A stretch of 64,000 nucleotides of DNA from Bermanella marisrubri (GCF_012295615.1 NZ_CP051183.1:1825001-1889000); one strand, 5' to 3'; counted from the stretch's first letter, positions 1-10,355 are shown. The notes: generated by a model from the sequence alone, not told the origin. Numbers and translations: made by a program.

Positions 1-38
1 TTTACACTGCTTGGCCGTTTGTTTAAGTGTTTCTATTT

Positions 39-1619
39 ATGCGTTTTATTGTCTTTTTTACACTAATTTCATGCCTTTGTCTTGCTGGCTGCACTAATCT
101 AGCCAAGCCATCCGCTGGCAACTTAGACGCTGCAAGTCCGCAACTGCTGCTTGAATCGCAAGCAATTCCATCAAAGAATGAAAGCAGCGAAGTTTCAATT
201 GAAGATAGTCCAATAGAAGTTGATCTGTGGCAGCGCATTCTTAAGCAATTTCGTTTGGACATTGAACAAGATAACCCTCGAATACAGGCGCAACTCAACT
301 GGTACAAGAGACATCAGAATTATCTCGACCGTGTAGGAGCCCGAGGTGAACGTTATTTGTATTTTATTGCAGAGCAAATAGAAGCGCGTGATATTCCGGG
401 CGAGATTGCCCTACTACCGATAGTCGAAAGCGCATTTGACCCTTTTGCATATAGTCACGGCAGAGCCTCTGGTGTTTGGCAATTTATCCCTAGCACTGGA
501 CGTATATACGGTCTCCATCAAAACTGGTGGTATGACGGACGTCGTGATATTCGCATGGCTACTATCGGCGCTTTACGCTATCTTCGTGGACTAGCGAGGG
601 AGTTTGATGGAGATTGGATGCTTGCACTCGCATCTTATAATACTGGTGCCGGTAGAGTCCGTTCGGCCATAAGAAAAAACAAACGCCTAGGAAAACCGAC
701 CGATTACTGGTCTTTGGATCTCCCCAGAGAAACTCGGGCTTACGTACCTAAATTAATTGCATTGGCCAAACTATTAAAAGACCCTGAGAAGTACGGAGTC
801 ACCTTTAATCCAATACCTAATGAACCCTATTTCGCGGTTGTTAAAACGAATAGCCAGATGGATTTAAGTCAGGCAGCACAAATGGCCGAAGTTGACCTCG
901 AAGAGATATACAAGCTCAATCCGCAGTTTAACCAATGGGCCACGAGCCCTGATGGCCCCCATGAAATACTCGTCCCCATCGAGAACAAGGCAATCATGGA
1001 AGATAATTTGGCCAACCTACCCATGGATCAACGCATAAAATGGGAAAGATATCGCGTTGCTAGCGGGGATTCGCTCATCTCTATTGCAAACAAATTCCAT
1101 ACGACTCCCGACGCCCTTCGTCAAGTAAACCCTATTAGGGGTGATTTGGTAAAAGTTGGAGATATGTTGCTAATCCCTACTGCCTTTAAACAACTTAGCA
1201 GATATACCTATAGCGCCGACAACCGACTAGACAAAAAGCAAAAGTTCGCAAGAGGCCCCAAGGGTACTAAGAAAATCCGCTATACCGTTCAATCTGGCGA
1301 CTCTTTCTGGTCACTGTCACGCAAACACAAGGTCTCTACCCGAAGCATCGCTCGCTGGAACGGCATGTCCCCAAAAGATCCACTTATGCCCGGCCAGGAT
1401 CTTGTTATCTGGTCAAAAGACAGTGACGCAAATAAAAATCGTGAGATTATTCGAAAGGTTCGCTATCGCGTTCGCTCCGGTGACAGTCTTTATCGAATTG
1501 CCAGTCGCTTCAATGTCAGTGTTGGCGACATTAAGCGATGGAACAAAATCAATGGTAAACAGTACCTTCAGCCTGGTGACAAGCTAATTCTATACGTTGA
1601 TGTTACTCAGTCAGGCTAG
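39..1619 (+). CDS. mltD: Membrane-bound lytic murein transglycosylase D, lipoprotein with three LysM domains
   Basis: The product cleaves peptidoglycan glycan strands at the inner face of the outer membrane. The ATG at 39 is preferred over the in-frame GTG at 27 because it gives a compact lipoprotein signal with lipobox LAGC and the acylated Cys at residue 18. The transglycosylase domain is in the first half; its catalytic Glu lies in IVESAFDPFAYSHG, followed by the SGVWQFIP motif. Three C-terminal LysM repeats follow, recognisable at YRVASGDSL, YTVQSGDSF and YRVRSGDSL. E. coli MltD has two LysM repeats. The downstream solute-binding gene begins 37 bases later in the same direction, an order also found in Pseudomonas. 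Nothing is visible in bases 1-38. Confidence 0.95.
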   Translation: MRFIVFFTLISCLCLAGCTNLAKPSAGNLDAASPQLLLESQAIPSKNESSEVSIEDSPIEVDLWQRILKQFRLDIEQDNPRIQAQLNWYKRHQNYLDRVGARGERYLYFIAEQIEARDIPGEIALLPIVESAFDPFAYSHGRASGVWQFIPSTGRIYGLHQNWWYDGRRDIRMATIGALRYLRGLAREFDGDWMLALASYNTGAGRVRSAIRKNKRLGKPTDYWSLDLPRETRAYVPKLIALAKLLKDPEKYGVTFNPIPNEPYFAVVKTNSQMDLSQAAQMAEVDLEEIYKLNPQFNQWATSPDGPHEILVPIENKAIMEDNLANLPMDQRIKWERYRVASGDSLISIANKFHTTPDALRQVNPIRGDLVKVGDMLLIPTAFKQLSRYTYSADNRLDKKQKFARGPKGTKKIRYTVQSGDSFWSLSRKHKVSTRSIARWNGMSPKDPLMPGQDLVIWSKDSDANKNREIIRKVRYRVRSGDSLYRIASRFNVSVGDIKRWNKINGKQYLQPGDKLILYVDVTQSG

Positions 1620-1656
1620 TTGTTGCAGTTAACACAGGATCAGTTAACCTCATTAT

Positions 1657-3321
1657 ATGAAAAATGCCATTCAACTGATCCTCACACTTCTAATATTGAA
1701 CAGCCCAGCTCAAGGTTTCCCCGCCGAAGAGTGGTTGAGCAATGATATTGATCCGATTTGGGCTGAACCAAACGCCCCTAAAGGAGGCGTTTTCCGCGGC
1801 TACATACCTGAATTTCCTCCGACCTTTAGAATATGGGGTCCTTATGCCCACCATCCTTTAAGATCCCTGTTCTCTGACAATCAACTATCTCTGGTTTCAT
1901 TTCACCCGAACACTGGAAAACCAATACCTAGCTTAGCGTCTGAATGGTTTTTCCATAAAAACAACAAAGCGATTTCATTTCGTATTCATGAAGACGCAAA
2001 ATGGAGCGATTCCACCCCTGTTACATCACAAGACTTCACTTTTACAAAATCGTTTTTTATATCAGGTAAGGCCAAAGACCCTTGGTTTAAATCGTTTTAC
2101 CACGAAAATATTGAAAGCATTAAAGCCATTGACAGTAAAACCCTTTATATTGAAGCCAATCAGCCAATGGATAAGCAGACCCTAATAAAAGTACTGAATC
2201 TGCGACCTTTACCCAAGCACTTTTATTCTCAGCCAGAAGATAACCTTATTAAAACATCACAGTGGCGAGTTGAGCCAAATACAGGCCCATACATATTAAG
2301 CGGCTATAGTTTTGGGGATGAGCTTATATTCAGAAGAAAAACTGAATGGTGGGGAAAAAGCCTAAAATACAATCTTGGAAGGTATAATGTTGATACTGTC
2401 GTTTATAAAGTCTATCAAACGCGCAGTGATGTGCGAAAAGCCTTCGCAGAGGGATTCATAGACTACTATAGAAGCACTGCCAGCCATACTCATTCACCAC
2501 AATTTGCATCATTAATAGAACGTGGAGCTGCCCACCATTTCATTTTTAACCACAAAGAGAACACAAACTTTAACGGTATCTTAATTAATCCCCAAGGACC
2601 TATTCTATCTGATATAAATGTAAGGCGAGCACTCTCTCTTGGGTTAAGCTTTGAAAAACCCGATACAGCATATCAGCCAATAACACATCTACTAAAAAAC
2701 AACGCGATTGAAAGCAATACGCACAACCCTTTTGACGCTAAACGCATATTAACGCAGGCAGGTTGGTTGCGTGATGCAAAAACCGACATACGCCAAAAAG
2801 ATAGCCAGGCACTGGTCTTAGAACTTGTTTTTGATAACCGTATTTCACAAACTGTGGTGGCGCATCTGATAGAGAATGCCAATGAAATTGGTATTAAGAT
2901 AAACGCTTTTCCTCTTACTCCAACTCAATTGCAAACCTATTTGGTAAATAAGGTCTTTGATCTGGCGCTACTCGCTTTCGATCAACAACATTTTGATCAG
3001 ACGACATTTTTTAATAATGAGGATTTTGAGAAACCGGGCAATTGGGCTTTCTTTAAAAGCACCCCAAACAAATACAATGAAACGTATGATATAGCCAAAC
3101 AGTATTTGGCGATTCCAGCTTATAGTTCGGCATACTCTTATGGTTATCATTGGCGGTGGATAGTCTTCCCCAAGGTGCCGTCGACGAGATCTGCTAAGCA
3201 CCTATACCAGCCGTTTGCCGGCGGTGGGCAGTTTTGGATTGACAGAGCGTTTTTAATCGAAACTCGTACCAATCGACGCAAATCATTCCGATTCGAAAAA
3301 GCGATACAAGTGTTTGATTAA
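1657..3321 (+). CDS. ABC-type extracellular solute-binding protein, family 5 (YejA/OppA-like), orphan
   Basis: This is a periplasmic binding protein of the peptide/nickel family 5. It opens with a signal peptide ending near NSPAQG and keeps family landmarks such as SLASEWFF, FRIHEDAKWSDSTPVTSQDF and DINVRRALSLG. It has 554 residues, somewhat shorter than the usual 600 or so of YejA-type proteins. No permease or ATPase gene lies next to it, so it either works with a transporter encoded elsewhere or has another role. In Pseudomonas the homologue also sits beside mltD without a transporter, so the orphan state seems ancestral. Its ligand cannot be told from sequence. Confidence 0.85.
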   Translation: MKNAIQLILTLLILNSPAQGFPAEEWLSNDIDPIWAEPNAPKGGVFRGYIPEFPPTFRIWGPYAHHPLRSLFSDNQLSLVSFHPNTGKPIPSLASEWFFHKNNKAISFRIHEDAKWSDSTPVTSQDFTFTKSFFISGKAKDPWFKSFYHENIESIKAIDSKTLYIEANQPMDKQTLIKVLNLRPLPKHFYSQPEDNLIKTSQWRVEPNTGPYILSGYSFGDELIFRRKTEWWGKSLKYNLGRYNVDTVVYKVYQTRSDVRKAFAEGFIDYYRSTASHTHSPQFASLIERGAAHHFIFNHKENTNFNGILINPQGPILSDINVRRALSLGLSFEKPDTAYQPITHLLKNNAIESNTHNPFDAKRILTQAGWLRDAKTDIRQKDSQALVLELVFDNRISQTVVAHLIENANEIGIKINAFPLTPTQLQTYLVNKVFDLALLAFDQQHFDQTTFFNNEDFEKPGNWAFFKSTPNKYNETYDIAKQYLAIPAYSSAYSYGYHWRWIVFPKVPSTRSAKHLYQPFAGGGQFWIDRAFLIETRTNRRKSFRFEKAIQVFD

Positions 3322-3370
3322 TTACTAGGAAAGATGCAATCTAAATGGCAAACGCAATAGGAGTAGATTC

Positions 3371-4156
3371 ATGCAACTACTTGAGGGTAAAACCGCACTC
3401 ATTGTTGGCTTGGCAAGTAACAAATCTATCGCTTATGGAATTGCAAAACAATACCATCAGGCAGGCGCCTCTCTGATCTTTACTTATCAAAACGAACGAC
3501 TACGTAGTCGAGTAGAAAAATTTGCCGAGGAGTTCTCTGCAAATGCAATTTACCCATGTGACTTATCGAATGATCAAGAGCTACTTGACCTTAAAACCTC
3601 ACTCGAATCAACAAGACATAAAATAGATATAGTCGTTCACAGTGTGGGGTTCGCTCCCGGAGAAGAGCTCGACGGGAAAATGGTCGACGTGTGTACACGC
3701 AATGGATTCAAAATCGCCCACGAAATTAGTAGCTATAGCCTTATTGCGCTAACTCAATCAATAAGAAACATGCTATCAGAGTCTGCATCAATACTCACAC
3801 TTACGTATCACGGATCGCAACAAACACTGCCCAACTACAATGTCATGGGATTAGCAAAAGCAAGCTTGGAGGCTGCCGTGCGCTATCTGGCAAATGACCT
3901 GGGTGAACATGGCATTCGTGTCAATGCGATTAGTGCAGGCCCCATAAGAACTCTAGCTGCATCTGGCATAAAAAGTTTTCGATCCATGCTCGCAATCAAT
4001 GAAAAACGCTCAGCGTTGAAGCGCAATATCAACATTGATGATGTAGGTAAGGCAGCGGTGTTTTTAGGTTCTGATTTATCCAGCGGAGTGACCGCCGAAA
4101 CGATTTATGTTGATGGTGGATTTAGATCCTGCGCGATCAGCAGAAACGAGATGTGA
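3371..4156 (+). CDS. fabI: Enoyl-[acyl-carrier-protein] reductase (NADH), FabI type
   Basis: The enzyme makes the last reduction in each fatty-acid elongation cycle, turning trans-2-enoyl-ACP into acyl-ACP with NADH in the cytoplasm. It is an SDR-fold protein of 261 residues, the usual length. The FabI active-site residues fall at the E. coli positions: Tyr146, Tyr156 and Lys163, inside TYHG...NYNVMGLAKAS. FAPGEELDG and NAISAGPIRTLAASGIK are also FabI signatures. A purine-rich stretch (AGGAGTAG) precedes the ATG. A strong terminator follows directly and is shared with the convergent ppiD. Confidence 0.96.
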   Translation: MQLLEGKTALIVGLASNKSIAYGIAKQYHQAGASLIFTYQNERLRSRVEKFAEEFSANAIYPCDLSNDQELLDLKTSLESTRHKIDIVVHSVGFAPGEELDGKMVDVCTRNGFKIAHEISSYSLIALTQSIRNMLSESASILTLTYHGSQQTLPNYNVMGLAKASLEAAVRYLANDLGEHGIRVNAISAGPIRTLAASGIKSFRSMLAINEKRSALKRNINIDDVGKAAVFLGSDLSSGVTAETIYVDGGFRSCAISRNEM

Positions 4157-4167
4157 AATATTCAATT

Positions 4168-4193
4168 AAAAAAAGCCCCGAGGGGCTTTTTTT
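4168..4193. terminator. Bidirectional rho-independent terminator between fabI and ppiD
   Basis: A GCCCC/GGGGC stem extended by A:T pairs (AAAAGCCCCGAGGGGCTTTT at 4171-4190) has a short loop, with A-runs on the left and T-runs on the right, so it can end transcripts from both sides. The ppiD stop codon (4192-4194) lies at the edge of the T-run. Confidence 0.93.
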
Positions 4194-6018
4194 AATTTGT
4201 CTCTACATCAGAGTCGTTTTTGAACGAATTAAAGTACGCTTGATATTGATTTACTGCATTGGTTCGCTCAATTTTTTGAGCAGAACTTTCCAAATCAATA
4301 ACAGGGACGTCACGCACGACTTTAGTCACTTGTAGTAAAGCATGATTACCTTGTCGCATTGCAACCAAACTAGAGTCTCCTTCAGGTGTTTCAAAAGCTT
4401 GGGACAAAATCAAAGAATCCACCTTCTCTGCATTGCGAGTTATGTCCTCAACCGCAATCCAGCCTTCGATATCTCCGCCCGCCTCTAGTGCATCTAGATC
4501 AGCTTCTGCAGACGCCTTGGCTAACTCTCCCGCCTTTTGAGAAGTTAAAGTTGTCACAATTTGATCTTTAACTACTTCCAAGGGCTTAAGCTTACTTTCG
4601 TTATGTTCCTTTAGGCGAACAGCGACGGCGCTACCCGCATCAATCTCAATAACATCGCTCACCATAGATTCGTATAATACGACATCCGAAAAGGCTGCAT
4701 CTCTAATAACTGGGTTTTCAGCAATTCCAGTACCTGCATTACGTGTAAACTCCGGAGACGTTTGCACAACTAAGTTAAAATCTTCCGCAACAGTCTGTAG
4801 AGAGTTTGATGCGAACACAGCGTCTTTAAAAGACTCGAGCATTTCGATGTAGCGAACCTCAATCTGTTCGTTTACCAAATTTTGCTCAATTGTATCTTTC
4901 ATTTCGTCGTAAGCTGCAATCTCTGGCTGGCGCGTATCGACAAGTTTAATTAGATGTAATCCGTCACGAGTTTCGACAATATCACTCACCGCACCGACCT
5001 CAAGTGACAGTACAGCATCAGCGAATTCTGGCTCATATATGGTGGCACTCGCAAAGCCTAGATCGCCACCAGCGTATTTCGACGTATCATCTTCAGAGTA
5101 TCGCTCAGCTAAAGACTCAAAACTCTCACCCTGGCCTAGCTTCGACTTAGCCTCAGACAACGTTTTACGAGCCTCATCATCTGCAGATAACAGCATAATA
5201 TGAGCAACTCGGTACTCTTTGTTTTCTTGAGACTCTTGAAGCATTGCGTCGTAACGCTCTTGAATTTCGTCCTCAGTTACGATTACTTGCTCTGCCAGCT
5301 TTTCCTTATCAAATATAACGTAGTCAACTATGACTGATTCTGTTGTCATGAAGCGAGAATCATTAGCCTCATAAAACGACTGTATATCTTCATCAGACAA
5401 CTGCACAGATTCTTTGAAATTATCGGATTTGTACTCTTTATACTTAATGCTACGAATTTGATTTTCCAACAGGCTTAGCTGCTCTTTTTCAAGATCAGTC
5501 GCAAACTCTGTACCTTGCCAAGCTGATTGAACTTGCTGAGTTTTAATGCTCTCACGCACGGCCTCACGATAAGTCATTCTGGTGAAACCCATACTGCGAA
5601 TCGTTAAATCGTATGTGGCGGCATCAAATGCACCATTAACTTGAAAGTTTGGTGATTGCACTATTAAACGATCAATATCCTGATCTGAAATGTAGACACC
5701 GGACTCTGTTGCAGCTTGAGCCAACAACTCTTGATCAATTAAGCTTCTTACTGCAGCTTGACGTAATAAGTTTTCATCAAACATAGCAGGATCAAAATTT
5801 TCGCCAAACTGTCGTTGCAGACGCGTTTTCTGTGCGTTTACGGCCTGCTGAACTTCCAACAGAGTGATCTCCTCACCATTAACCTCTGCCGGTGCATCTT
5901 CCCCGCCGCCTAGAGCAACAATGCTCTCAATACCAAATAGTGCAAAGGTCAGAATAATAAGACCTACTATGATTCTTGCAGCGATACCTTTAGAACCGTC
6001 GCGTATAGCCTGCAACAT
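4192..6018 (-). CDS. ppiD: Periplasmic folding chaperone / peptidyl-prolyl isomerase PpiD
   Basis: PpiD is an inner-membrane-anchored chaperone that meets outer-membrane and periplasmic proteins as they leave the Sec translocon. The N terminus has one membrane segment at about residues 16-36 (IIVGLIILTFALFGIES) after a short cytoplasmic tail. A SurA_N-like chaperone region follows, and a parvulin domain spans about 268-360 (YRVAHIML ... YAGGDLGF). The length of 608 is typical. It lies just downstream of hupB, as in E. coli and Pseudomonas, with a hupB terminator between them, so it probably has its own promoter or relies on readthrough. Confidence 0.95.
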   Translation of the reverse strand: MLQAIRDGSKGIAARIIVGLIILTFALFGIESIVALGGGEDAPAEVNGEEITLLEVQQAVNAQKTRLQRQFGENFDPAMFDENLLRQAAVRSLIDQELLAQAATESGVYISDQDIDRLIVQSPNFQVNGAFDAATYDLTIRSMGFTRMTYREAVRESIKTQQVQSAWQGTEFATDLEKEQLSLLENQIRSIKYKEYKSDNFKESVQLSDEDIQSFYEANDSRFMTTESVIVDYVIFDKEKLAEQVIVTEDEIQERYDAMLQESQENKEYRVAHIMLLSADDEARKTLSEAKSKLGQGESFESLAERYSEDDTSKYAGGDLGFASATIYEPEFADAVLSLEVGAVSDIVETRDGLHLIKLVDTRQPEIAAYDEMKDTIEQNLVNEQIEVRYIEMLESFKDAVFASNSLQTVAEDFNLVVQTSPEFTRNAGTGIAENPVIRDAAFSDVVLYESMVSDVIEIDAGSAVAVRLKEHNESKLKPLEVVKDQIVTTLTSQKAGELAKASAEADLDALEAGGDIEGWIAVEDITRNAEKVDSLILSQAFETPEGDSSLVAMRQGNHALLQVTKVVRDVPVIDLESSAQKIERTNAVNQYQAYFNSFKNDSDVETN

Positions 6019-6052
6019 GGAATGACAACCTTTTCTTGTTTTGAGTTATTAA

Positions 6053-6082
6053 ATAAAAAAAGCGCACCAATAGATGCGCTTT
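6053..6082 (-). terminator. Terminator after hupB
   Basis: Read on the minus strand, AAAGCGCA and TGCGCTTT flank an 8-base loop and are followed by a run of T. It lies between the hupB stop and the ppiD start. Confidence 0.85.
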
Positions 6083-6119
6083 CTTTGCTTTTACTTTACG
6101 TCAAATTACGCAAGTCAGC

Positions 6120-6392
6120 TTAGTTAACTGCGTCTTTCAGCGCTTTACCTGGCTTAAAGCCCGGTACCTTGGCAGCCGCAATTTCGATTGGCTGACCTGT
6201 TTGAGGGTTACGACCTGTGCGTGCAGCACGCTCTTTTACCGCAAATGTTCCAAAGCCAACCAAAACAACTTGGTCACCTTCTTTAAGAGCGTTTGTAATC
6301 GCATCTACAGTTGCATCTAAAGCACGGCCCGCCGCCGCCTTTGGAATGTCTGCAGAAGCTGCAATCGCATCGATCAACTCAGATTTATTCAC
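6120..6392 (-). CDS. hupB: DNA-binding protein HU-beta
   Basis: HU is a small, abundant nucleoid protein that bends DNA as a dimer. The 90 residues begin [11 protein letters not shown] and contain the DNA-binding arm with the HU signature [12 protein letters not shown], then [16 protein letters not shown] at the C terminus. It lies between lon and ppiD, the conserved location of hupB. A near-consensus sigma-70 promoter lies about 90 bases upstream and a terminator follows, so it can be expressed as a strong single-gene unit. Confidence 0.97.
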   Translation of the reverse strand: MNKSELIDAIAASADIPKAAAGRALDATVDAITNALKEGDQVVLVGFGTFAVKERAARTGRNPQTGQPIEIAAAKVPGFKPGKALKDAVN

Positions 6393-6482
6393 ACTTATCC
6401 CCTTACCTAAATTGGTTATTATAGATGTAAATCGGTATAGCTAAGCGCCCTAGCAATGACCTAAATTTATATGAAGCTGGAA

Positions 6483-6510
6483 GTTATACCAGTGTCCGAC
6501 TCGGTGTCAA
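6483..6510 (-). promoter_or_regulatory. Sigma-70 promoter for hupB
   Basis: Read on the minus strand, TTGACA (6505-6510) is separated by 16 bases from TATAAC (6483-6488), with the hupB start about 90 bases further on. This is close to consensus and fits a highly expressed nucleoid protein. Confidence 0.75.
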
Positions 6511-6530
6511 GGCGCTTAGACTGCTTTTCG

Positions 6531-8927
6531 CTAATGTGTACTTAAACGACCCTGCTGATTTTGCTGGGTTGCGGCCTGCTTTTCAATAACTGATGCGACA
6601 TTTTTTGCAATATTCCCACTCAAAGCCACATCTAACACCTCATCCACCCATTTAACTGGTCGAATTTCGAGCTCTTTCTTAATATTCTCTGGAATCTCCT
6701 TAAGATCGCGCTCGTTTTCGTCGGGAATTATGACCGTTTTAATGCCACCACGATGGGCCGCGAGAAGCTTTTCTTTCAATCCGCCGATTGGTAAAACTTT
6801 GCCACGCAACGTTACCTCTCCAGTCATCGCTACATCGGCTCTTATCTCTGTATTGGTAATGACAGACATTAAAGCCGTCACCATTGCGATACCAGCACTA
6901 GGTCCATCTTTAGGTGTAGCGCCCTCAGGAACGTGAATATGCAAATCATGACTTTCAAAGAAATCAGCTGGCAATCCAAAACCTTCCGCTCTTCCTTTAA
7001 CAACGGTTAAAGCTGCTTGAATAGACTCTTGCATAACATCACCAAGAGAACCTGTTTTAACGATACGGCCCTTGCCTGGTGTGATGACGGATTCGATAGA
7101 CAGTAATTCACCGCCAACAGATGTCCATGCCAAACCGGTAACCTGACCTACTTGGTTATCCTCTTCCGCCAAACCATAGCGGAATTTTTTTACACCCAAG
7201 TAATCTTCGATTCGCTCTGGCGTAATTAATGCATTCACACTGTCTTTAGTTTTACTTGTAACCTGTTCTTTCACTACTTTCCGACAAAGCTTTGCCATTT
7301 CTCGTTCTAAACCGCGAACGCCGGCCTCACGCGTATAATAGCGTATCACCTCAGACAAAGTTTCTCTTGGTAGATCTAATTCATTCTGTTTTACGCCATT
7401 CTTTTTCATCTGCTTAGGCAGAAGATATCGCTCACAGATATTAACTTTTTCTTCTTCCGTGTAACCAGGAATCCGAATAATTTCCATACGATCTAACAAT
7501 GGAGCCGGAATATTCATACTATTTGCAGTACAAATAAACATAACTTCAGAAAGATCGTAATCAACTTCCAAATAGTGATCGTTAAATGCACTGTTTTGCT
7601 CAGGATCAAGTACTTCTAGCAAAGCTGATGCCGGGTCTCCTCGGTGATCCATACCCATCTTGTCAATTTCATCAAACAAGAATAACGGATTCTTTGTTCC
7701 GACTTTTGCGAGTTTTTGCATAAGCTTACCCGGCATTGAACCGATATAGGTGCGTCGATGGCCTCTTATCTCCGCCTCGTCACGCACGCCACCCAAAGCC
7801 ATGCGAATATATTGTCGGTTGGTTGCTTTAGCGATAGAAGCTGCCAAAGATGTTTTACCAACCCCTGGAGGACCTACCAAACATAGAATGTTGCCGTTGG
7901 TCTTCTTAACGCGCTTTTGCACAGCCAAAAACTCGAGAATTCGATCCTTGACCTCCTCCAACCCATAATGGTCTTTATCAAGAACTTCTTGTGCATTGTC
8001 GATACTGTTTTTAAGTTTGGACTTCTTTTTCCAAGGAATAGAAATCATCCAATCCAAATATCCACGCACTACTGACGCCTCTGCAGACATAGGAGACATC
8101 ATTTTTAACTTACTTAGTTCGGCCTCTGCCTTCTCCTTAGCTTCCTGCGGCATACCTGCTTCATCTATTTTATTCTGAAGGTCTTCCATTTCATTTGGCA
8201 CATCATCAAGATCGCCAAGCTCTTTCTGAATAGCTTTCATTTGCTCATTCAGATAATACTCTCGCTGGCTCTTTTCCATTTGCTTTTTAACACGCCCGCG
8301 AATTCGCTTCTCAATGTCAAGCAAATCAATCTCGGATTCAATCAATGCCATCAGATGCTCGAGCCTTTCCCGCTCGCTGACCATTTCTAGAACCGCTTGT
8401 TTTTCTTCCAGCTTGAGGGATAGATGCGCAGATATGGTATCCGCGAGACGGCCTGGTTCTTCGATACTTTCAATAGAGGACAAGACTTCTGAAGGTACTT
8501 TTTTACTCATTTGAACGAACTGGTCAAATTGTTGAGTAACCGCCTTGATCAAGACACCCTCTTCACGGTCATTTAATGACTCTATTTCTAGATGAGATGC
8601 TTCCGCTTGATAAAAACCATCCTCGTCTTGGGCAAACTTAGAAATCTCTGCTCGATAGACACCTTCTACCAACACCTTAACAGTACCGTCAGGTAGTTTA
8701 AGCAACTGCAGTATTGTGGCCACAGTTCCTACATCGTAAACATCCTCTTGAGTGGGCTCATCTGTGGCTGCATTTTTCTGTGCAACCAACAACACCTTCT
8801 TCTCGCCCTCCATCGCTGTCTCTAACGCTTTTATAGACTTGTCGCGACCAACGAACAATGGAATGACCATATGGGGATAAACAACAACGTCGCGCAAAGG
8901 GAGTACTGGAAGTGTTTCTATTTTCAT
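6531..8927 (-). CDS. lon: ATP-dependent protease Lon
   Basis: Lon is the soluble AAA+ protease that degrades misfolded proteins and short-lived regulators such as SulA, whose gene is in this window. The 798 residues comprise the N-terminal substrate-binding LON domain (about 1-200), a coiled-coil linker, the AAA+ module with Walker A GPPGVGKT at 352-359 and Walker B FLFDEIDKM, and the peptidase domain. The catalytic dyad is Ser677 (KDGPSAGI) and Lys720 (GGLKEKLL). A sigma-32-type promoter lies upstream. It sits between clpX and hupB, as in other gammaproteobacteria. Confidence 0.98.
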   Translation of the reverse strand: MKIETLPVLPLRDVVVYPHMVIPLFVGRDKSIKALETAMEGEKKVLLVAQKNAATDEPTQEDVYDVGTVATILQLLKLPDGTVKVLVEGVYRAEISKFAQDEDGFYQAEASHLEIESLNDREEGVLIKAVTQQFDQFVQMSKKVPSEVLSSIESIEEPGRLADTISAHLSLKLEEKQAVLEMVSERERLEHLMALIESEIDLLDIEKRIRGRVKKQMEKSQREYYLNEQMKAIQKELGDLDDVPNEMEDLQNKIDEAGMPQEAKEKAEAELSKLKMMSPMSAEASVVRGYLDWMISIPWKKKSKLKNSIDNAQEVLDKDHYGLEEVKDRILEFLAVQKRVKKTNGNILCLVGPPGVGKTSLAASIAKATNRQYIRMALGGVRDEAEIRGHRRTYIGSMPGKLMQKLAKVGTKNPLFLFDEIDKMGMDHRGDPASALLEVLDPEQNSAFNDHYLEVDYDLSEVMFICTANSMNIPAPLLDRMEIIRIPGYTEEEKVNICERYLLPKQMKKNGVKQNELDLPRETLSEVIRYYTREAGVRGLEREMAKLCRKVVKEQVTSKTKDSVNALITPERIEDYLGVKKFRYGLAEEDNQVGQVTGLAWTSVGGELLSIESVITPGKGRIVKTGSLGDVMQESIQAALTVVKGRAEGFGLPADFFESHDLHIHVPEGATPKDGPSAGIAMVTALMSVITNTEIRADVAMTGEVTLRGKVLPIGGLKEKLLAAHRGGIKTVIIPDENERDLKEIPENIKKELEIRPVKWVDEVLDVALSGNIAKNVASVIEKQAATQQNQQGRLSTH

Positions 8928-8965
8928 AATGTTTTACCGCGCATAAAAATATAAATCTGATACTA

Positions 8966-8994
8966 AGATGGGGACATCAACGAACAATTGCAAG
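8966..8994 (-). promoter_or_regulatory. Sigma-32 heat-shock promoter for lon
   Basis: Read on the minus strand, the -35 element CTTGCAA (8988-8994) is separated by 14 bases from the -10 element CCCCATCT (8966-8973). The heat-shock consensus is CTTGAAA, 11-16 bases, CCCCATnT, so the -10 is perfect and the -35 has one mismatch. The lon start lies about 40 bases downstream. Confidence 0.88.
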
Positions 8995-9005
8995 GGGCAT
9001 AAATG

Positions 9006-9028
9006 AAAAAAGGGCCGATAGGCCCTTT
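9006..9028 (-). terminator. Terminator after clpX
   Basis: Read on the minus strand, AAAGGGCC-TATC-GGCCCTTT is followed by further T residues, just after the clpX stop codon. It separates clpX from the heat-shock promoter of lon. Confidence 0.9.
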
Positions 9029-9034
9029 CAGTTA

Positions 9035-10321
9035 TTATGCATCATCTGGAGCGACCTTCGCGGTCTCCGAGGTCTCGTAAATCAGCATAGGCTCCGAATC
9101 CCCATCAATAACAGAGTCATCGATTACCACCTTACTCACATGCTCCTCAGATGGTATTTTGTACATACTGTCTAAAAGCACACTTTCCATAATAGATCTC
9201 AAACCACGAGCACCTGTCTTTCGCTCCATAGCCTTGTGTGCAACTGCCTTGAGAGCACTCTCACGAAACTCAAGCTCAACACCTTCCATTTCAAACAGAG
9301 CTTGATACTGCTTAACCAAGGCGTTTTTGGGCTCTACTAGAATCTCTATCAGAGCTGCCTCATCCAATTCCTCTAGCGTGGCAACAACTGGCAAACGCCC
9401 AATAAACTCAGGAATAAGACCGTATTTAACTAAGTCACTAGGCTCGCAATCCTTGAGAACAGACCCTACATCTTTAGTGTCATCCTTAGCCTTAACCAGG
9501 GCATTAAAGCCGATGCTACTTTTCTCAGTGCGGTCTCGTATAATCTGATCAAGACCAGCGAATGCACCACCACAAATAAACAGCATATTTCCAGTGTCGA
9601 CTTGCAAGAACTCTTGCTGCGGATGCTTTCTGCCACCCTGTGGAGGCACAGAAGCGACGGTACCCTCAATTAGTTTCAACAATGCCTGTTGAACACCCTC
9701 ACCACTTACGTCACGGGTAATTGATGGGTTGTCAGATTTGCGAGAGATTTTGTCGATCTCGTCAATGTAAACAATACCACGCTGAGCTTTATCTACGTCG
9801 TAATCACATTTCTGCAACAGTTTCTGGATAATATTCTCTACGTCTTCACCGACGTAGCCGGCCTCAGTCAATGTTGTTGCATCCGCAATCGTGAATGGCA
9901 CGTTAAGCAATCGAGCTAAAGTTTCCGCCAACAGCGTCTTACCGCTACCCGTTGGACCAATCAACAAGATATTACTCTTTGTAAGCTCAGTGGCTGACTT
10001 AGAGCTTTCGCCATGACGAAGGCGCTTGTAATGATTGTACACTGCGACCGAAAGTACGATTTTCGCTCGATCCTGACCGATCACATACTCATCAAGCGTA
10101 TCTTTGATCTCCTTGGGTGTAGGTAGGCGATCGGAAGGCGCCTCACCCTGAGATTCTTGAACTTCCTCGCGAATAATGTCATTACAAAGATCAACACACT
10201 CATCGCAAATAAAGACGCTCGGCCCAGCGATCAGCTTTCTGACTTCATGCTGGCTCTTACCGCAAAAGGAGCAGTACAGCAGTTTTCCTTTATCGTCTTT
10301 ACCTTTGGAATCGTCGCTCAT
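9035..10321 (-). CDS. clpX: ATP-dependent Clp protease ATP-binding subunit ClpX
   Basis: ClpX is the AAA+ unfoldase that feeds substrates such as ssrA-tagged proteins into ClpP. The N-terminal zinc-binding domain has four cysteines at 17, 20, 39 and 42. Walker A is GPTGSGKT at 122-129, the pore loop is GYVGED, and Walker B is VYIDEIDK. The ClpP-docking IGF loop appears as SSIGFNA. The length of 428 is standard. clpP lies upstream on the same strand with a 95-base gap that holds a heat-shock-like promoter, so clpX can be made both with clpP and on its own. Confidence 0.98.
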   Translation of the reverse strand: MSDDSKGKDDKGKLLYCSFCGKSQHEVRKLIAGPSVFICDECVDLCNDIIREEVQESQGEAPSDRLPTPKEIKDTLDEYVIGQDRAKIVLSVAVYNHYKRLRHGESSKSATELTKSNILLIGPTGSGKTLLAETLARLLNVPFTIADATTLTEAGYVGEDVENIIQKLLQKCDYDVDKAQRGIVYIDEIDKISRKSDNPSITRDVSGEGVQQALLKLIEGTVASVPPQGGRKHPQQEFLQVDTGNMLFICGGAFAGLDQIIRDRTEKSSIGFNALVKAKDDTKDVGSVLKDCEPSDLVKYGLIPEFIGRLPVVATLEELDEAALIEILVEPKNALVKQYQALFEMEGVELEFRESALKAVAHKAMERKTGARGLRSIMESVLLDSMYKIPSEEHVSKVVIDDSVIDGDSEPMLIYETSETAKVAPDDA

Positions 10322-10355
10322 TCGACTTCCTCACAAATCTACTTATTTACTACAA